Positions 18,556 through 27,795 of a DNA stretch of 64,000 nucleotides are shown piece by piece (positions within the stretch are counted from its first letter, which is position 1; every line of letters starts with the position of its first letter). The translations under genes were made by a program, and so were the position numbers. A model generated the notes under the pieces. The model saw only the letters and a list, made by a program, of their open reading frames with translations, made no database searches and was not told the DNA's origin. Origin of the DNA: Glycomyces tritici (GTDB lineage Bacteria; Actinomycetota; Actinomycetes; Mycobacteriales; Micromonosporaceae); the NCBI RefSeq assembly GCF_030403505.1, contig NZ_JAUEMJ010000010.1, positions 124,001 through 188,000 of the forward strand, read 5' to 3'.

Positions 18556-20061
18556 TCAGGAGACGGTGACGGTCACGCTGTGGAGTCCGGTGGCGCCGTC
18601 GGGGATGACGCCTTGGACGTCGCTGGTCTGGGGGGTGCCGTCGCCGTCGGTGGCGCGGACGGTGAGGGTGTGGTCGCCGGGTTCGGCGTCCCATTCGAGG
18701 AGCCACTGCCGCCAGGTGTCGGTGGTGGCGACATCGGACAGTCGGCAGGGCTGCCATGCGCCGTCGTCGACGCGGAGTTCGACGGCGCTGATGCCGCGGT
18801 GCTGGGCCCAGGCGACGCCGGCGACGACGACGGTGCCGGAGTCGGCTTTGGAGCGGGGCGTGTCGATGCGCGACTGGGTCTTGATGGGCCGCGGGGTGGA
18901 CCAGCCGCGGGTGATCCAGTAGGCGTCGTACGCGTCGAAGGTGGTGAGTTCGAGTTCGGTGAGCCACTTGGTGGCCGAGACGTACCCGTAGAGGCCGGGG
19001 ATGACGAGGCGGGCGGGCCAGCCGTGGTCGACCGGGAGCGGTTGGCCGTTCATGCCGAGGGCGATCATGGCGTCGCGGCCGTCGAAGACGAGGTCGGTGG
19101 GGGAGCCGGCGGTCCAGCCGTCGGTGGAGCGGGACACGAGCTGGTCGGCGCCGGGGTCGACGCCGGATTCGGCGAGGAGGTCGGCGAGGGCGACGCCGAG
19201 CCAGCGGGCGTTGCCGACGAGGTCGCCGCCGACCTGGTTGGAGACGCAGCACAGGGTGATGTCGCGTTCGATGAGTTCGCGGCCGAGCAGGTCGTCCATC
19301 GTGTAGGTGCGTTCGCGGTCGACCATGCCGTGCACGCGGAGCGTCCAGGTGTCGACGTCGACGCGGGGGACGGTGATGGCGGTGTCGATCCGGTAGAAGT
19401 CCTGGTTCGGGGTCAGGTACGGGGAGAGGCCCCGCTGCTCGAACTCGGCGACGGGGCCGGGTTCGACGGCGGGGACGTCGGGTTCGGGCAGGGTGAGCGC
19501 CTCGCGGTCGGCTTCGACGGCGGCGGGTCCGACCCGGCCGGCCCACCAGGAGGCGGCGACCGCGGCGGCGGCGACGCCGCCGGCGGCTGCGAGGAATCCG
19601 CGGCGGCCGGTCGCCGACGGCGCGCTGAAGCGCGACGCCCACCATTGGAGGCCTGCGAGTGCGACCGCTCCGGCCAGGAGCGACGGTACTGCCGCGCCGG
19701 CGCCGAGGCCGGGCCTGGTGACGGCGGCTGCCGCGCCGAGGAGGGCGAACGCCAGGATCGCGGCCCGCGCCGGCCACGGGCGGGTCCGCCAGAGCCGGCC
19801 GATCCAGTACCCGGCGAGAGCGACGCCGATCGCCAGGCCGATGACCAGCAGCGGCTTGTCGAGGGTGCCGACGAGGTCGATGAACCAGTGCGAGACCTCG
19901 AGCGGGACGACGGCGATCACGGTGTCGCTGAGCGCGGAGAGCGGCGCGGCCCGCGGTGCGGCGAACGCGGCGACGAGGTGCCCGACCGCCAGCCCGGCGA
20001 GGGTCGCGAGGAGCCCGGCGGCGCCCCAGGCGCGCGGTGAGGCGGGTTGCGTGGTGTTCAC
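18556..20061 (-). CDS. Membrane-anchored sulfite-oxidase-like molybdopterin oxidoreductase
   Basis: A 501-residue protein with about five N-terminal membrane helices, then a Tat-like arginine pair (GRRGFLAAAGG) before another hydrophobic segment, then an extracytoplasmic sulfite-oxidase-fold domain. The Mo-ligand Cys lies in ITLCCVSNQVGGDLVGNARW, and the molybdopterin contacts include NGQPLPVDHGWPARLVIPGLYG. The C-terminal Mo-co dimerisation domain (Ig fold) ends in VTVTVS. It is probably an oxidase or reductase of the SuoX/YedY class; the electron partner is not visible. I chose GTG 20061. A longer reading frame upstream is Arg-rich and unlikely to be coding. Confidence 0.88.
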   Translation of the reverse strand: MNTTQPASPRAWGAAGLLATLAGLAVGHLVAAFAAPRAAPLSALSDTVIAVVPLEVSHWFIDLVGTLDKPLLVIGLAIGVALAGYWIGRLWRTRPWPARAAILAFALLGAAAAVTRPGLGAGAAVPSLLAGAVALAGLQWWASRFSAPSATGRRGFLAAAGGVAAAAVAASWWAGRVGPAAVEADREALTLPEPDVPAVEPGPVAEFEQRGLSPYLTPNQDFYRIDTAITVPRVDVDTWTLRVHGMVDRERTYTMDDLLGRELIERDITLCCVSNQVGGDLVGNARWLGVALADLLAESGVDPGADQLVSRSTDGWTAGSPTDLVFDGRDAMIALGMNGQPLPVDHGWPARLVIPGLYGYVSATKWLTELELTTFDAYDAYWITRGWSTPRPIKTQSRIDTPRSKADSGTVVVAGVAWAQHRGISAVELRVDDGAWQPCRLSDVATTDTWRQWLLEWDAEPGDHTLTVRATDGDGTPQTSDVQGVIPDGATGLHSVTVTVS

Positions 20062-20229
20062 TCCACCATCATCGCGCTTTCGCGGCCGCAGGTCCCGCGC
20101 CGCAGCCTTACGATCCGCTAAATAAGGAGCCCGATGCGCGGGGCGCGGCCGCGTGGTCCGCGGGCGTGTGGCGCCGGTGGGCGTCGCCCGCCGCATCGTG
20201 CGGCGCGGCCGGGCCTCGCGGCGCGCCGT

Positions 20230-21342
20230 TCAGTCGCCGAGTGCGCGGGCGAAGTCCGCGACCAGGTCTTCGGGGGCTTCGATGCCGGCCGAGAAGCGGA
20301 TCAGGTCCGCGGGCAGGCCCGCGGCCTCCCGGCCGGCGACGCGGGTGACGAGTGATTCGACGCCGCCGAGGCTCGACGCGGCGTACGGCAGGCGCAGCGA
20401 CGCGACCAGGGCGTCGGCTGCGGCGGCGCCGCCGGCCGGCCGGAACGCCAGCACGGACCCGAACCCGTCGAACAGTGCGGCGGCCCGCTCGTGGTCGGGG
20501 TGGGCGGTGAGCCCGGGGTAGCGGACTTCGGCGACCCGGGTGTGCCCGTGGAGGAACCGGGCGACCGCCATGGCGTTGGCGTGCTGCTGCCGCACGCGCA
20601 GCGCCAGGGTCTTGAGGCCGCGCGAGAGCAGGTACGCCGCGTGCGGGTCGAGCGCGCACCCGTAGGCGCCCATGACGGCCGCGACGCGGGCGATGCGCTC
20701 GCGCGAGCCGGTCACGACCCCGGCGGCGAGGTCCGAGTGGCCGTTGAGGGCCTTGGTCGCCGAGTGGCAGACCAGGTCGAAGCCGACCGAGTGGGGGCGG
20801 AAGACCACGGGGGTCGCGAGGGTGTTGTCGATGATGGAGGCGATGTCGTGCTCGCGGGCGAAGCGGGCGGCGCCGGCGAGGTCGCCGACCTGGACGAGCG
20901 GGTTGGTGATGGTCTCGGTCAGGAACGCCTTCGTCTCGGGTCGTCGCGCTTTCCGCCAGGCGTCGGTGTCGGCGGGGTCGACGAGGTCGAACGTCCAGCC
21001 GAGCCGTTCGGCGTGGTCGGTGAGGAACCGGAGGGTGCCGCCGTAGAAGGAGCCGGCGGCGATCAGGTGGTCGCCGGCGCCGAGCACGCTGTGGAGCGCG
21101 ATGGAGATCGCGGCCATGCCGGAGGCGGTGGCGAGGGCGTCCTCGGCGTCTTCGAGGGCGGCGAGCCTGCGGTGGAGGTGGCGCTGGGTGGGGTTGGTGC
21201 CGAGCCGGCTGTAGGGGGCGTCGCCGCCGGGGCCGGCCTCGTAGACGGTGCCCTGGTGGATCGGGTGCACGACCGAGCCGCCGGGGGCGGGGCGGGGTTC
21301 GCCGCCGTGGACGGCGAGGGTCTCGAACCGCTCACCGCTCAT
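20230..21342 (-). CDS. Cystathionine gamma-lyase/synthase family PLP enzyme
   Basis: A 370-residue Cys/Met-metabolism PLP enzyme. The Schiff-base lysine is in CHSATKALNGHSDLAAG, with the PLP phosphate-binding SGMAAIS segment and the C-terminal SSLGGVESLV signature. It could be a gamma-lyase, gamma-synthase or a related gamma-elimination enzyme; sequence alone does not decide. Its ATG overlaps the stop of the MTA phosphorylase gene (ATGA), so the two are translationally coupled. This fits a sulfur-salvage function, moving methylthioadenosine sulfur toward cysteine or homocysteine. Confidence 0.9.
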   Translation of the reverse strand: MSGERFETLAVHGGEPRPAPGGSVVHPIHQGTVYEAGPGGDAPYSRLGTNPTQRHLHRRLAALEDAEDALATASGMAAISIALHSVLGAGDHLIAAGSFYGGTLRFLTDHAERLGWTFDLVDPADTDAWRKARRPETKAFLTETITNPLVQVGDLAGAARFAREHDIASIIDNTLATPVVFRPHSVGFDLVCHSATKALNGHSDLAAGVVTGSRERIARVAAVMGAYGCALDPHAAYLLSRGLKTLALRVRQQHANAMAVARFLHGHTRVAEVRYPGLTAHPDHERAAALFDGFGSVLAFRPAGGAAAADALVASLRLPYAASSLGGVESLVTRVAGREAAGLPADLIRFSAGIEAPEDLVADFARALGD

Positions 21343-22109
21343 CGGGCCAGCCTCGGGATCGCGGCGTCGAGGAGTTCGCGGACTTTGTGGAGGTTCGCCT
21401 CGAAGACGGCGAAGACCGCGTCCTGGCTGACCGGTTCGATCCCGGGGTCTTCGTCGAGCCCGGCGTCGTAGTCGGTGACCAGGGCGATGCCGACGAAGGG
21501 GATGCCGGCCTCCATGGCGAGCGGCGCCTCGGGGGACTGGGTCATGTTGACCACGTGCCAGCCGCTGTCGCGGTGCCAGCGGGATTCGGCGCGGGTGGAG
21601 AAGCGGGGGCCGTTGACGACGACGACGGTGCCGCCGTCGTGGGCGACCGCGCCGACCTCGGCGGCGGCGTCGAGCATGATGCGGCGCAGGCGGGGGTCGT
21701 ACGGTTCGGCGAACGGGACGTGCACGGGGCCGTCGTGGAACTCGTCGTGGAAGGTGGACTCGCGGCCCCAGGTGCGGTCGACGAGCTGGTCGCAGACGAC
21801 GAACTCGCCGGGCCTGATCTCGGGGCGCAGCGATCCGGCCGCGAACGGCGAGATGAGGGCGCGCACGCCCAGCTGCCGCATGGCGTCCACATTGGCCCGG
21901 TAGTTGACGCGGTGGGGCGGGTGCCGGTGGCCGGCGCCGTGCCGGGGGAGGAACGCGACGCGCGCGGTCCCGAACGCGGCGATGGCGACCGGCGCGGACG
22001 GCGGCCCCCACTCGGTCCGCATCTCCACGGTCTCGGCTTCGGCGGTGAGGGAGTAGAAGCCGGAGCCGCCGAAGACGCCGATGTCGGCCCTGGGTGGGGT
22101 CTCGTTCAC
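21339..22109 (-). CDS. 5'-methylthioadenosine / purine nucleoside phosphorylase
   Basis: A 256-residue phosphorylase of the MTAP/PNP family that cleaves methylthioadenosine (or a related nucleoside) with phosphate. The N-terminal phosphate loop GVFGGSGFYSL, the HGAGHRHPPHRVNYRAN motif and the substrate loop NMTQSPEAPLAMEAGIPFVGIALVTDYDAG are present. GTG 22109 has ribosome site GAGGAG and overlaps the stop of the upstream glycosyltransferase gene by 4 nt (GTGA). In turn it overlaps the cystathionine enzyme start, giving a tightly coupled three-gene operon. Confidence 0.9.
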   Translation of the reverse strand: MNETPPRADIGVFGGSGFYSLTAEAETVEMRTEWGPPSAPVAIAAFGTARVAFLPRHGAGHRHPPHRVNYRANVDAMRQLGVRALISPFAAGSLRPEIRPGEFVVCDQLVDRTWGRESTFHDEFHDGPVHVPFAEPYDPRLRRIMLDAAAEVGAVAHDGGTVVVVNGPRFSTRAESRWHRDSGWHVVNMTQSPEAPLAMEAGIPFVGIALVTDYDAGLDEDPGIEPVSQDAVFAVFEANLHKVRELLDAAIPRLAR

Positions 22110-23398
22110 TGCCTGCTCCTCATCGTTGCGAACCGTGCGAGTTGCGCGCGCATGTCCTTGACCGCCCGGAGGGTCCCGCCGAGGGTCCCGGTGACTTTGC
22201 TCCTGCCGATGCGGGGCCGGTAGCGGACGGGCACTTCGGTGATCCGCCACCCGTCCCGCCCGGCGCGCAGCACCATCTCGAGCGGCCAGCCCGAGCGGCG
22301 GTCGGCGATGGCGAGGTCGAGGAGGGCGTCGCGCCGGGCGGCGCGCATCGGCCCGAGGTCGGTGACGTGCGCGTCGCAGCGGCGGCGGATCTGCCGGGCG
22401 AGGTAGCGGTTGGCGAGGCGCCCGTGCAGGGGCTGCGCGCCCGCCGCGGCGTCCCGGGCGCCGAGCACGAGGTCGGCGTCGCCCGCGAGGACGGGCGCGC
22501 ACACCCGGGGCAGGTCGGCCGGGTCGAGGGACGCGTCGCAGTCCATGAACGCGACCACCGGGGCGGTCGCGGCGGTGAGCCCGGTGAAGCAGGCCGCGCC
22601 GAACCCGCGGCGGGCCTCGGCAATCACGTGCGCGCCGAGGCCGGCGGCGACCTCCGCGGAGCCGTCGTCGGAGCCGTTGTCGACCACGATCGGCCGGTAC
22701 CCGGGCGGCATCCGCTCGAGCACCCACGGGAGCGCGCCGCGCTCGTTGAGCACCGGCAGGACCACGTCGACCGCCGGTTCCAGGAGGGACCGGACCCGCC
22801 GCGCGGTGCGCGTCCGCGGCGCGAGCGCGGCGACGGCCCGGGCGTCCTCGATGTCGTCGAGGTCGCGCAGCACCGGCAGGTCGGCCACGGTGAGGCCGAG
22901 GGCCTCCAACCGCTTGCGCTGCAAGGCACCCGTGTCGTCCCGGCTCATCGGGACGCCGTCGAACGCGCCGGGGTGCGGCCGGGCCAGGCCCAGGGCCCAC
23001 CAGCCGCCGTCCTCGGCGAGGCCGAGCGCCGCCTCCGCGCCGCCGGCCACGACCCCCAGCGCCGCATCGAGCAGGTCGGGCGTGACCTGCGGCGTGTCCA
23101 TGCCGATCTGGATCCCCGGCCCGCCCGCGAACGCCCACGCCGCCGCGAGCCGCGCATTGAACGTGCCCTCGACCTGCGGCACCACCTCGAAGCCCGCGGG
23201 GAGCCACGGCCCGGGATCGCCGTCGAGCGCGAGGATGCGCCGGTCCGCGCCGCACGCGGCGACCGCTTCGAGCGTGTCCGCGAGCGCCGCCTCCGCCACC
23301 GCCGCCGCCTCCACAGTGGTCAACGGCGGGGTGAGCCTGGTCTTGGACCGCCCCGCGACCGGGGCCTTCGCCAACACGAGGAGATGGGTCCGCTGCAT
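22106..23398 (-). CDS. DUF2064-GT2 fusion glycosyltransferase
   Basis: A 430-residue two-domain protein. Residues 1 to about 205 are a DUF2064 (TIGR04282-type) nucleotidyl/glycosyltransferase-like domain with LVLAKAPVAGRSKTRL, GMDTPQVTP and LAEDGGWWALGL. Residues about 210-430 are a GT2 family glycosyltransferase with VVLPVLNERGALPWVL, VVDNGSDDGSAEVA and the metal-binding MDCDASLDP. The two domains are separate genes in many bacteria. ATG 23398 follows a TAGCAT -10 box by 7 nt, so it is probably leaderless. A GTG at 23422 would add eight residues. It leads an operon with MTA phosphorylase and a cystathionine enzyme, and is divergent from the two-component system. Confidence 0.88.
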   Translation of the reverse strand: MQRTHLLVLAKAPVAGRSKTRLTPPLTTVEAAAVAEAALADTLEAVAACGADRRILALDGDPGPWLPAGFEVVPQVEGTFNARLAAAWAFAGGPGIQIGMDTPQVTPDLLDAALGVVAGGAEAALGLAEDGGWWALGLARPHPGAFDGVPMSRDDTGALQRKRLEALGLTVADLPVLRDLDDIEDARAVAALAPRTRTARRVRSLLEPAVDVVLPVLNERGALPWVLERMPPGYRPIVVDNGSDDGSAEVAAGLGAHVIAEARRGFGAACFTGLTAATAPVVAFMDCDASLDPADLPRVCAPVLAGDADLVLGARDAAAGAQPLHGRLANRYLARQIRRRCDAHVTDLGPMRAARRDALLDLAIADRRSGWPLEMVLRAGRDGWRITEVPVRYRPRIGRSKVTGTLGGTLRAVKDMRAQLARFATMRSRQ

Positions 23399-23512
23399 GG
23401 GGCCGATGCTACTGACGGTCACGCCCGCAGAGGCAGGGTCGAATGCTTACGGTATGCGAAAGTCTTGGGCCGTCCCGTGACGGCGGCGCACGGGATCGGT
23501 CATCGTTGACCC

Positions 23513-24202
23513 ATGAGCTCCCAAGCCGTCCCCCGCGTGCTCGTCGTCGACGACGACACCGCCCTCGCGGAGGTCGTCGCCCGCTACCTGCGCCGCGAAG
23601 GCTTCGACGTCGACTACGCCGCCGACGGCGCCACCGGCCTCGAACGCGCCCTCGCCACCCTCCCCGACCTCGTCGTCCTCGACCTCATGATGCCCGGCAT
23701 GGACGGCTTCGAAGTCTGCCGCCGCCTCCGCGAGACCGCCAACGTCCCCGTCGTCATGCTCACCGCCCGCGGCGAGGAGCACGACCGCATCGCCGGCCTC
23801 GACCTCGGCGCCGACGACTACGTCACCAAACCGTTCTCACCAGGAGAGCTCGCCGCCCGCGTCCGGGCCGTCCTGCGCCGCGCCACCGCCGCACCCCCGC
23901 CCGCCGCCGTCCTCACCGGCGGCCGCATCGCCATCGACACCCTCGCCCACCAGGTCCGCCGCGACGGCGCACCCGTCGAACTCACCACCAAGGAGTACGA
24001 CCTCCTCGTGTGCTTCCTCAGCAACCCCGGCCGCGCCTTCCAGCGCGACGAGCTCCTCGAAGCCGTGTGGGGCTGGAGCATCGGCGACACCTCCACCGTC
24101 ACCGTCCACGTCCGGCGCCTGCGCGAGAAGGTCGAGGACGACCCCTCCGCGCCCCGCCACCTCACCACCGTCCGCGGCGTCGGCTACCGATGGGAGCACT
24201 GA
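23513..24202 (+). CDS. OmpR/PhoB-type response regulator
   Basis: A 229-residue transcription factor. The receiver domain has the acidic pocket VVDDDT, phospho-acceptor Asp in VVLDLMMPGMDG, the conserved Thr in MLTARG and Lys in DYVTKPFSPGEL. The C-terminal winged helix contains LTTKEYDLLVCFLSNPGRAFQRDELL and TVTVHVRRLREKVEDD. Its stop overlaps the sensor kinase start (TGATG). It probably controls the downstream surface-glycan genes or the divergent operon. Confidence 0.95.
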   Translation: MSSQAVPRVLVVDDDTALAEVVARYLRREGFDVDYAADGATGLERALATLPDLVVLDLMMPGMDGFEVCRRLRETANVPVVMLTARGEEHDRIAGLDLGADDYVTKPFSPGELAARVRAVLRRATAAPPPAAVLTGGRIAIDTLAHQVRRDGAPVELTTKEYDLLVCFLSNPGRAFQRDELLEAVWGWSIGDTSTVTVHVRRLREKVEDDPSAPRHLTTVRGVGYRWEH

Positions 24203-25437
24203 TGCAGCACCTGCGCCACCGCCGCACCGGCTCACTGCTGATCCTCGCCTCCGCCCTCGCCGCGGCCACCGCCCTCGCGGTCGCCTTCGACTTCCCGCCC
24301 CGCGACATCGCCGTCCTCGTCACCGTCGCCGCGGTCGCCTCGGCCGTGGCCGGCGCCGTCGGCGGCGTCGCCCTCAGGCGCCTGCGCAGCCGCCCCGCCC
24401 GCGTCCAGACCATGACCGTCGCCCTCTCCTCGGTCCTGGTCGCCGCCACCGGCGTCGTCACCGCCGCACTCGCCATGTTCATCTCCTTCCACGACCTCGT
24501 CGTCCTCTTCGTGGTCCTCATCGTCGCCTCCGGCGTCGCGTTCGGCGCCGCCTGGCAGCTCGGGGACGACATCGGCGCCGGCGCCCAGCAGGTCGGCGCC
24601 TACGCCCGCACCATGGTCGGCAGCGACGGCCGCATCAGCGCCGCCCTCGCCCCCGCCGTCACCGGCCCCGGCGAACTCGCCGCCCTCGCAGGCGAACTCG
24701 CCGACGTCTCCCGCCGCCTCGAAGAGTCACAGCGGCGCGAACGCGCCCTCGAATCCTCCCGCCGCGAACTCATCAGTTGGGTCTCCCACGACCTGCGCGC
24801 CCCCCTCGCCACCATCCGCGCCATGGCCGAAGCCCTGGACGACGGCGTCGTCGACGACGACGCGGCCGTCAAGCGCTACCACTCCCAGATCCGCACCGAC
24901 GCCGAACGCCTCACCGCCCTCGTCGACGACCTGTTCGAACTCTCCCGCATCAACAGCGGCACCCTCCGCCTCGGCCGCGAGAAGGTCGACCTGTGCGACG
25001 CGGTCGCCGACGCCATCGCAGGCGCCGGCGCCGCAGCCGAAGTCAAAGGCGTCGCCGTCATCGAACGCCTCGACACCCTCCCCCCGATCGAAGTCGCCGC
25101 CCGCGAATGCTGCCGCGCCCTCGACAACCTCTTCGACAACGCCATCCGCCACACCCCCGCCGGCGGCACCGTCGTCATCGCGGCCGCAGCCGAAGGGGGC
25201 ACCGCCGTCCTCCACATCGACGACGAATGCGGCGGCATCCCCGACCACGACCTCCCGCGCGTCTTCGACATCGCCTTCCGCGGCGACGAGGCCCGCCGCC
25301 GCGACGACCGCGGCGGCGGCCTCGGCCTCGCCATCAGCCGCGGCCTCATCGAAGCCCACGCCGGCACGGTGACCGCCGCCAACACCGCGCAAGGCTGCCG
25401 CTTCACCGTCCGCCTCCCCGCCCCGGACCGCCGGTGA
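24202..25437 (+). CDS. Sensor histidine kinase
   Basis: A 411-residue kinase and partner of the preceding regulator. It has about four N-terminal membrane helices with very short loops and no large extracytoplasmic sensor domain, so it may sense in the membrane. A short linker leads into the HisKA domain with phospho-His in SWVSHDLRAPLATI, followed by the N box (LDNLFDNAIRHTPAGG), the G1 box DDECGGIP and G2 GGGLGLAISRGLIEAHAG. The stop overlaps the next start (GTGA). Confidence 0.93.
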   Translation: MQHLRHRRTGSLLILASALAAATALAVAFDFPPRDIAVLVTVAAVASAVAGAVGGVALRRLRSRPARVQTMTVALSSVLVAATGVVTAALAMFISFHDLVVLFVVLIVASGVAFGAAWQLGDDIGAGAQQVGAYARTMVGSDGRISAALAPAVTGPGELAALAGELADVSRRLEESQRRERALESSRRELISWVSHDLRAPLATIRAMAEALDDGVVDDDAAVKRYHSQIRTDAERLTALVDDLFELSRINSGTLRLGREKVDLCDAVADAIAGAGAAAEVKGVAVIERLDTLPPIEVAARECCRALDNLFDNAIRHTPAGGTVVIAAAAEGGTAVLHIDDECGGIPDHDLPRVFDIAFRGDEARRRDDRGGGLGLAISRGLIEAHAGTVTAANTAQGCRFTVRLPAPDRR

Positions 25438-26711
25438 CGACCCGCGCCCGGACCGGCGCCGCCCTCGCCGCCTGGACCCTCCTCCTGGCCCTCGCATGGC
25501 TCCTCGGCCAGGCCAAACTCGCGCACACCGCAGGCGGCCTCCAACTCGACGCGATGCCCCTCTACGGCAGCTGGGAACCCCGCCTCGACGCGACGCTCCT
25601 CGCCCCGCTCGCCGCGGGCGCGCTCGCCATCGCGGTCCTGCCCGCCGCCGCCGCGCGATGGCGCTGGCGGTACGTCGTCATCGCGACCGCGGCCGCCGCG
25701 GTCCTCTTCAGCACCGCCCTGGCGCTCGCGCACTCGCATCCGCAGACGTGGAGCGACCTGGACAACCACTATGCGAGCCACGCGCACCTCGTGGACGACG
25801 CCGGGGGACTCGCACCGTTCCTGCGGCACTACACCGAGGCGCAGCTCGAAGGCGCGTACCCGGTGCACCTCCAGTCGCACCCGCCCGGTCTCGTCCTGTT
25901 CTTCTGGGGCGCGGCGCGCATCGGCCTCGACGGGCTCGTGTTCCAGAACGCCGTCATCCAGATCGCGGTCGCGGCGATGGCGGCGGCCGCGCTCATGACC
26001 GGCCGCGACGTCGCGGGGGAGCGGCTGGCCCGCCGGGCCGCCCCGTTCCTGGTGGTGGCCCCGGCCGCGTTCTGGCACAACAACGCCGACCTGGTGTTCG
26101 CGGGCGTCACCCTCTCCGCCGCGGCCTGCCTCATCCTGGCCACGAACCGCACCGGCCCGCGATCGGCGGCCCTGACCGTCGCCGGCGGCCTGCTGGCGGG
26201 TGCGGGGCTCATGCTCTCGTTCTCCGCGGCGCTGCTCGCGATACCGGTCCTGGCCGTGGCGATCCGGCGCCGCCGCTGGAGCGTCCTGGCCGGAGGCGGC
26301 GCCCTGGCGGCGGCGGTGGTGCTCGCGCCGCTGCTGTGGGGGTACTGGTGGCTCGAGGGGCTGCAGGTGACGCGGGTCCGCTACTACGCGGGGGTGGCGG
26401 CGGTGCGCGGGTACTGGTACTTCCTGTTCGCGAACCTGGCGGTGTTCGCGCTCGCGCTCGGCCCGGCGATCGCCGCAGCGCTGGCCCGGCTGCGTGACAG
26501 TCGCATGTGGATCGTCGTCGGCTCGTGCCTGGCGGCCGTCGTGATCGCGGACCTGTCGGGGATGTCCTCGGCGGAGACCGAGCGGATCTGGCAGCCGTTC
26601 ATGCCGTTCGTCCTGCTGGCGGGGTGCGCCCTGCCTCGTCCCCGGGTGTGGCTGGCGCTGCAGCTGGCCGTCGCCGTCGTCCTCGCCGCCGCGCTGCACG
26701 TGCAGTGGTGA
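25434..26711 (+). CDS. Polytopic membrane protein, GT-C glycosyltransferase-like
   Basis: A 425-residue integral membrane protein with about 11 helices. The first large loop contains acidic and His residues (SHPQTWSDLDNHYASHAHLVDD, VHLQSHPPGLVLFFW), the layout of GT-C fold enzymes that use polyprenyl-phosphate sugars. HPPG resembles the HPP loop of Pmt/ArnT-like proteins. No donor or acceptor can be assigned. It is translationally coupled to the kinase (GTGA overlap) and is followed by an SDR epimerase, which suggests a cell-surface glycan pathway. Confidence 0.75.
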   Translation: MTTRARTGAALAAWTLLLALAWLLGQAKLAHTAGGLQLDAMPLYGSWEPRLDATLLAPLAAGALAIAVLPAAAARWRWRYVVIATAAAAVLFSTALALAHSHPQTWSDLDNHYASHAHLVDDAGGLAPFLRHYTEAQLEGAYPVHLQSHPPGLVLFFWGAARIGLDGLVFQNAVIQIAVAAMAAAALMTGRDVAGERLARRAAPFLVVAPAAFWHNNADLVFAGVTLSAAACLILATNRTGPRSAALTVAGGLLAGAGLMLSFSAALLAIPVLAVAIRRRRWSVLAGGGALAAAVVLAPLLWGYWWLEGLQVTRVRYYAGVAAVRGYWYFLFANLAVFALALGPAIAAALARLRDSRMWIVVGSCLAAVVIADLSGMSSAETERIWQPFMPFVLLAGCALPRPRVWLALQLAVAVVLAAALHVQW

Positions 26712-26730
26712 CCGAGAGAAAGGCAAGTCC

Positions 26731-27759
26731 TTGCGTGTACTGGTGACCGGCGGCGCCGGGTTCATCGGCGGGTCGATCGTCGAGCGGCTCGCCGCGCGCG
26801 GCGACGAGGTCGTCGTCTTCGACTCGCTTGCGGCCCACAAGGAGCCGCCGCCGCTACCGGGCTCGGTGGAGCTCATCGTGGGCGACCTCCGGGACGAGCG
26901 GGCCCTGGGGCGCGCGGTCGAGGGCGTCGACGCCGTCTGCCATCAGGCCGCGCGCGTGGGCCTCGGCGTGGACTTCGACGATGTGAGCGACTACGTCGCG
27001 GACAACGACGGCGGGACCGCGAACCTGCTGCGCGCCTTGTGGCGCCGCTCGTTCACGGGCCGTCTCGTCGTCGCCTCCTCCATGGTCGTCTACGGCGAGG
27101 GCCGCTACCGCTGCCCCGAGCACGGCGACGCCGCCGCCGCTCCCCGCGACCGCCATGATCTCGACAATGGACGGTTCGAACCGCGCTGCCCCCGCTGCGG
27201 CGCCGACCTCTCCTGGGCGCCCGTGCGCGAGGACGCCCGGCTCGATCCGCGGAACGTCTACGCCGCAACGAAGGTCCAGACCGAGAACCTGTCGTTCCTG
27301 TACGGCCGCGAATCCGGCGCGCGCGTCTGCGCCCTGCGCTACCACAACGTGTACGGACCGAGGATGCCCCGCGACACCCCGTACGCCGGGGTGGCCAGCA
27401 TCTTCCGCAGCGCCCTCGAATCCGGCTCGGCCCCACGGGTGTTCGAGGACGGCGGCCAGACCCGCGACTTCGTCCACGTCCACGACGTGGCCCGCGCGAA
27501 CCTCCTCGCCCTCGACGGCGACTGGACCGGCGCGTGCAACATCGCCAGCGGCGAACCGCACAGCGTCGGCGACATGGCCCGCGCCCTCGCGGCCGGCTTC
27601 GACGGCATCGAACCCGTCGTCACCGGGGAGTACCGCCTCGGCGACGTCCGGCACATCGTGGCCGCCCCGGACCTCGCCGCCGACGCGCTCGGGTTCCGCG
27701 CCGAGACCGCCTTCGCGGAAGGCATGCGCGCCTTCGCGAACGACCCGCTCCGGGACTGA
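26731..27759 (+). CDS. NAD-dependent epimerase/dehydratase with a zinc-ribbon-like insertion
   Basis: A 342-residue extended SDR that likely acts on a nucleotide sugar. The Rossmann motif GGAGFIGG starts at residue 7, the catalytic Ser lies in VASSMVVYGEG, and YAATK holds the Tyr and Lys. Between these two is an insertion of about 45 residues with CPEHG and CPRCGADL, giving Cys/His and Cys/Cys pairs that could bind zinc. TTG 26731 is the only sensible start, with GAGAAAGG upstream. It is probably co-transcribed with the preceding membrane glycosyltransferase. Confidence 0.88.
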   Translation: MRVLVTGGAGFIGGSIVERLAARGDEVVVFDSLAAHKEPPPLPGSVELIVGDLRDERALGRAVEGVDAVCHQAARVGLGVDFDDVSDYVADNDGGTANLLRALWRRSFTGRLVVASSMVVYGEGRYRCPEHGDAAAAPRDRHDLDNGRFEPRCPRCGADLSWAPVREDARLDPRNVYAATKVQTENLSFLYGRESGARVCALRYHNVYGPRMPRDTPYAGVASIFRSALESGSAPRVFEDGGQTRDFVHVHDVARANLLALDGDWTGACNIASGEPHSVGDMARALAAGFDGIEPVVTGEYRLGDVRHIVAAPDLAADALGFRAETAFAEGMRAFANDPLRD

Positions 27760-27768
27760 GCGGCGGGA

Positions 27769-27785
27769 GCGGCCTCGCGGGCCGC
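27769..27785. terminator. GC-rich hairpin between convergent genes
   Basis: GCGGCC and GGCCGC pair around a 5-nt loop, flanked by further partly complementary GC sequence, in the 36-bp gap between the epimerase gene and the NarL-type regulator. No U tract is present. Confidence 0.4.
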
Positions 27786-27795
27786 CGCCCGCGGG

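Noticed and set aside
18336..18569. Plus-strand ORF after the 14-codon peptide gene
   Set aside because: Its product is an Arg/Gly/Pro-rich string typical of untranslated GC-rich DNA and it has no ribosome site.
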